DNA of 7,075 bases, from contig JAOZST010000195.1 in NCBI GenBank assembly GCA_029939535.1, positions 1-7,075 on the forward strand. Direction: 5' to 3'. Position 1 is the stretch's first letter, and each line of letters starts with the position of its first letter. The notes beneath the pieces are model-generated. The model was not told the origin of the DNA, did no database searches, and was given only the letters and a program-made list of their open reading frames with translations. Of this stretch, positions 6,400 through 7,075 are shown piece by piece. This DNA is from NBML01 sp029939535 (lineage in GTDB: Bacteria > Desulfobacterota > Desulfobacteria > Desulfobacterales > Desulfobacteraceae). The translations under genes and the position numbers were made by a program.

Positions 6400-7074
6400 T
6401 ACCTGTTTAAAATTTTGAAAGGTATGCATATTGGTTAAATATTCTCCACCGGGACCCACCTGGTCAATAATATCCAGGGCCAGCTTTTCCGGCCGGATCT
6501 CTTCTCCTTTTTTTATCCTTTTGCACATGCCGCATATTTCAGAGTCAATGATAAATTTTTCATAGGAGGCTGTGATATATCCTTCTAGAATACCGGCTGA
6601 GTGCAGGACAAAATTGATGCCGCTTAGAGTGGCCATCATCATGCTCATCATGGATTCATAGGCTGCCTGGGAATCTACCTGTTTGGCATCGGTAAGGGCA
6701 CCACCGCCCCGGACCGGAAGATTGTAAAATCGTCCCATCTGGGCTGTGGCAGCAGTGTTTACAGCCATTTCAGGGGCTCCGATGCTCAGGGTGCCATAGC
6801 AGGGTATGAAAGCGATATGGTCTTTGCCAATGGTCACATTTTTTTCAGAATTTCTAGCGTAAAGGGTGAATTGGGAAGGGGCTTTTTTTATCTGCGCTTC
6901 CACAAGGTTCCCGGGAAAATAAACCCGCTGGCCATCCACTTTGCATCCAGCTTTGGCAAACAAGGCCAATGCAGGCTCATAATTGAAATCCAGGCCGGTT
7001 TTTTCCAATACCATCAAAGTGGCCTCGTGAACCTGTTCCATTTCATTTTGTGAAAAATATTGAAAAAAATTCAT
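6076..7074 (-). CDS. Chimeric ORF: partial MttB-family methyltransferase joined to partial three-cluster ferredoxin
   Basis: This is an open frame of 332 codons. Residues 1-94 match the N-terminus of trimethylamine methyltransferase (MttB)-family proteins (helix with VHEATLMVLEKTG, then AGCKVDG and VYFP). Residues 95-224 match the family's later barrel region (GAPEMAV, RFYNLP, GGGALTDAK, VGPGGEYL, HTFQNF). From about residue 225 it becomes a ferredoxin with three CxxCxxCxxxCP motifs at C249-C259, C278-C288 and C305-C315. MttB-family proteins are usually near 480-500 residues; here about 180-200 core residues are missing between 94 and 95, and the C-terminal 80-100 are absent. The ferredoxin also lacks its usual start. 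ATG at 7074 is one base from the window edge, so a start further upstream is possible. The methyltransferase half cannot form a complete TIM barrel and is probably inactive; the ferredoxin half might still bind clusters. No pyrrolysine-type in-frame TAG is seen, but the segment where one might lie may be missing. Confidence 0.8.
   Translation of the reverse strand: MNFFQYFSQNEMEQVHEATLMVLEKTGLDFNYEPALALFAKAGCKVDGQRVYFPGNLVEAQIKKAPSQFTLYARNSEKNVTIGKDHIAFIPCYGTLSIGAPEMAVNTAATAQMGRFYNLPVRGGGALTDAKQVDSQAAYESMMSMMMATLSGINFVLHSAGILEGYITASYEKFIIDSEICGMCKRIKKGEEIRPEKLALDIIDQVGPGGEYLTNMHTFQNFKQVTPSKGLLRIEGRFPSPGDYRIHLCDQCGECAEVCPVEAITLENGVWLIDEDVCIACHECVEACPKDVMIINPETDIPAKCILCGECAEICPRQAIEIRQTAAAGEGK
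6083..6090 (-). promoter_or_regulatory. Ribosome binding site for the AOR start
   Basis: The minus strand reads GGAGAAGG just before the ATG at 6079, with GGAG seven bases from it. It lies inside the final codons of the ferredoxin frame and supports coupled translation through the ATGA overlap. Confidence 0.65.
6385..6412 (-). other. In-frame junction between methyltransferase and ferredoxin sequence
   Basis: The protein changes from the MttB-family HTFQNFK segment (residues 217-223) to the ferredoxin TPSKGLLRIEGRF segment (226-238) without a stop or a new start. At least the MttB C-terminus and the ferredoxin N-terminus are lost here, together with any genes that once lay between them. The exact join lies within a few codons of residue 224. 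Confidence 0.65.
6400..7074 (-). pseudogene. Remnant of MttB-family (non-pyrrolysine or undetermined) methyltransferase
   Basis: This is the methyltransferase part of the chimeric frame. Intact members transfer a methyl group from a quaternary or tertiary amine (for example trimethylamine or glycine betaine) to a corrinoid protein in the cytoplasm. What remains is the N-terminal helical cap region (residues 1-94) and a piece of the barrel (95-224) containing the family-typical GGGALTDAK stretch at 123-131 and the VGPGG motif at 206-210. The segment expected between CYG (92-94) and TLSIGAPE (95-102) is missing, as is everything after HTFQNFKQ (217-224). No corrinoid-binding protein is visible in the window. 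The substrate cannot be told from the remnant. The loss of core strands is seen by comparison with remembered family architecture, not by a computed alignment. Confidence 0.72.
6790..6801 (-). other. In-frame deletion-type junction inside the MttB-family sequence
   Basis: Reading on the minus strand, codons for C92-Y93-G94 are followed directly by T95-L96-S97. The left side belongs to the early MttB-family region and the right side to the stretch just before the GAPEMAV motif, normally far downstream in the protein. The reading frame is kept. The placement is approximate to a few codons because the missing partner sequence is not available. Confidence 0.65.
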
Positions 7075-7075
7075 T

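Noticed and set aside
6076..6400. Separate start codon for a free-standing ferredoxin
   Set aside because: No ATG, GTG or TTG with a convincing ribosome site was seen near the join, and the family N-terminus is missing.

Overview
The window is a compact accessory operon from what is probably an anaerobic bacterium. My best guess is a sulfate-reducing Desulfobacterales-type organism. This rests on the combination of a trimethylamine-methyltransferase (MttB)-family protein, a polyferredoxin, a tungsten-type aldehyde:ferredoxin oxidoreductase (AOR) and a DUF1638/hydantoinase protein, together with the moderate GC content; no marker gene settles it. Every supported gene is on the minus strand, so the operon reads from position 7074 down to 1. 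No RNA genes, CRISPR arrays, insertion sequences or long repeats were seen.

In transcription order: (1) 7074-6076, an open frame joining two pieces of an MttB-family methyltransferase to the back part of a three-cluster ferredoxin; (2) 6079-5340, the two ends of an AOR gene joined out of frame with the middle missing; (3) 5337-4132, an apparently intact FAD-dependent amine/amino-acid oxidoreductase of the DAO family; (4) 4110-2965, an apparently intact MDR-family dehydrogenase lacking the usual zinc ligands; (5) 2866-23, a 947-residue protein with an N-terminal DUF1638 domain and a C-terminal hydantoinase/oxoprolinase (ASKHA) domain; (6) the likely first codons of a further gene running off the left end. 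Gene boundaries are tight: an ATGA overlap, a 2-base gap, a 21-base gap, then a 98-base spacer with a plausible promoter, then another likely ATGA overlap.

The genes suggest demethylation and oxidation of a methylated amine or related small molecule. An MttB-type enzyme would remove a methyl group, the DAO-family flavoprotein and the MDR dehydrogenase would oxidise products, and AOR with its ferredoxin would oxidise an aldehyde. The DUF1638/ASKHA protein could serve corrinoid or amide chemistry. This is inference from family membership.

The most striking observation is that the first 1.7 kb carries three separate deletion-type junctions (about 6795, 6400 and 5625), while the following 5.3 kb looks intact. 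The MttB part lacks about 180-200 core residues and its C-terminus, the ferredoxin lacks its N-terminus, and AOR lacks more than half of its length, including the region that normally holds the 4Fe-4S cysteines. This is either real stepwise decay of the oxidative front end of the operon or an assembly artefact, and read mapping would decide which.
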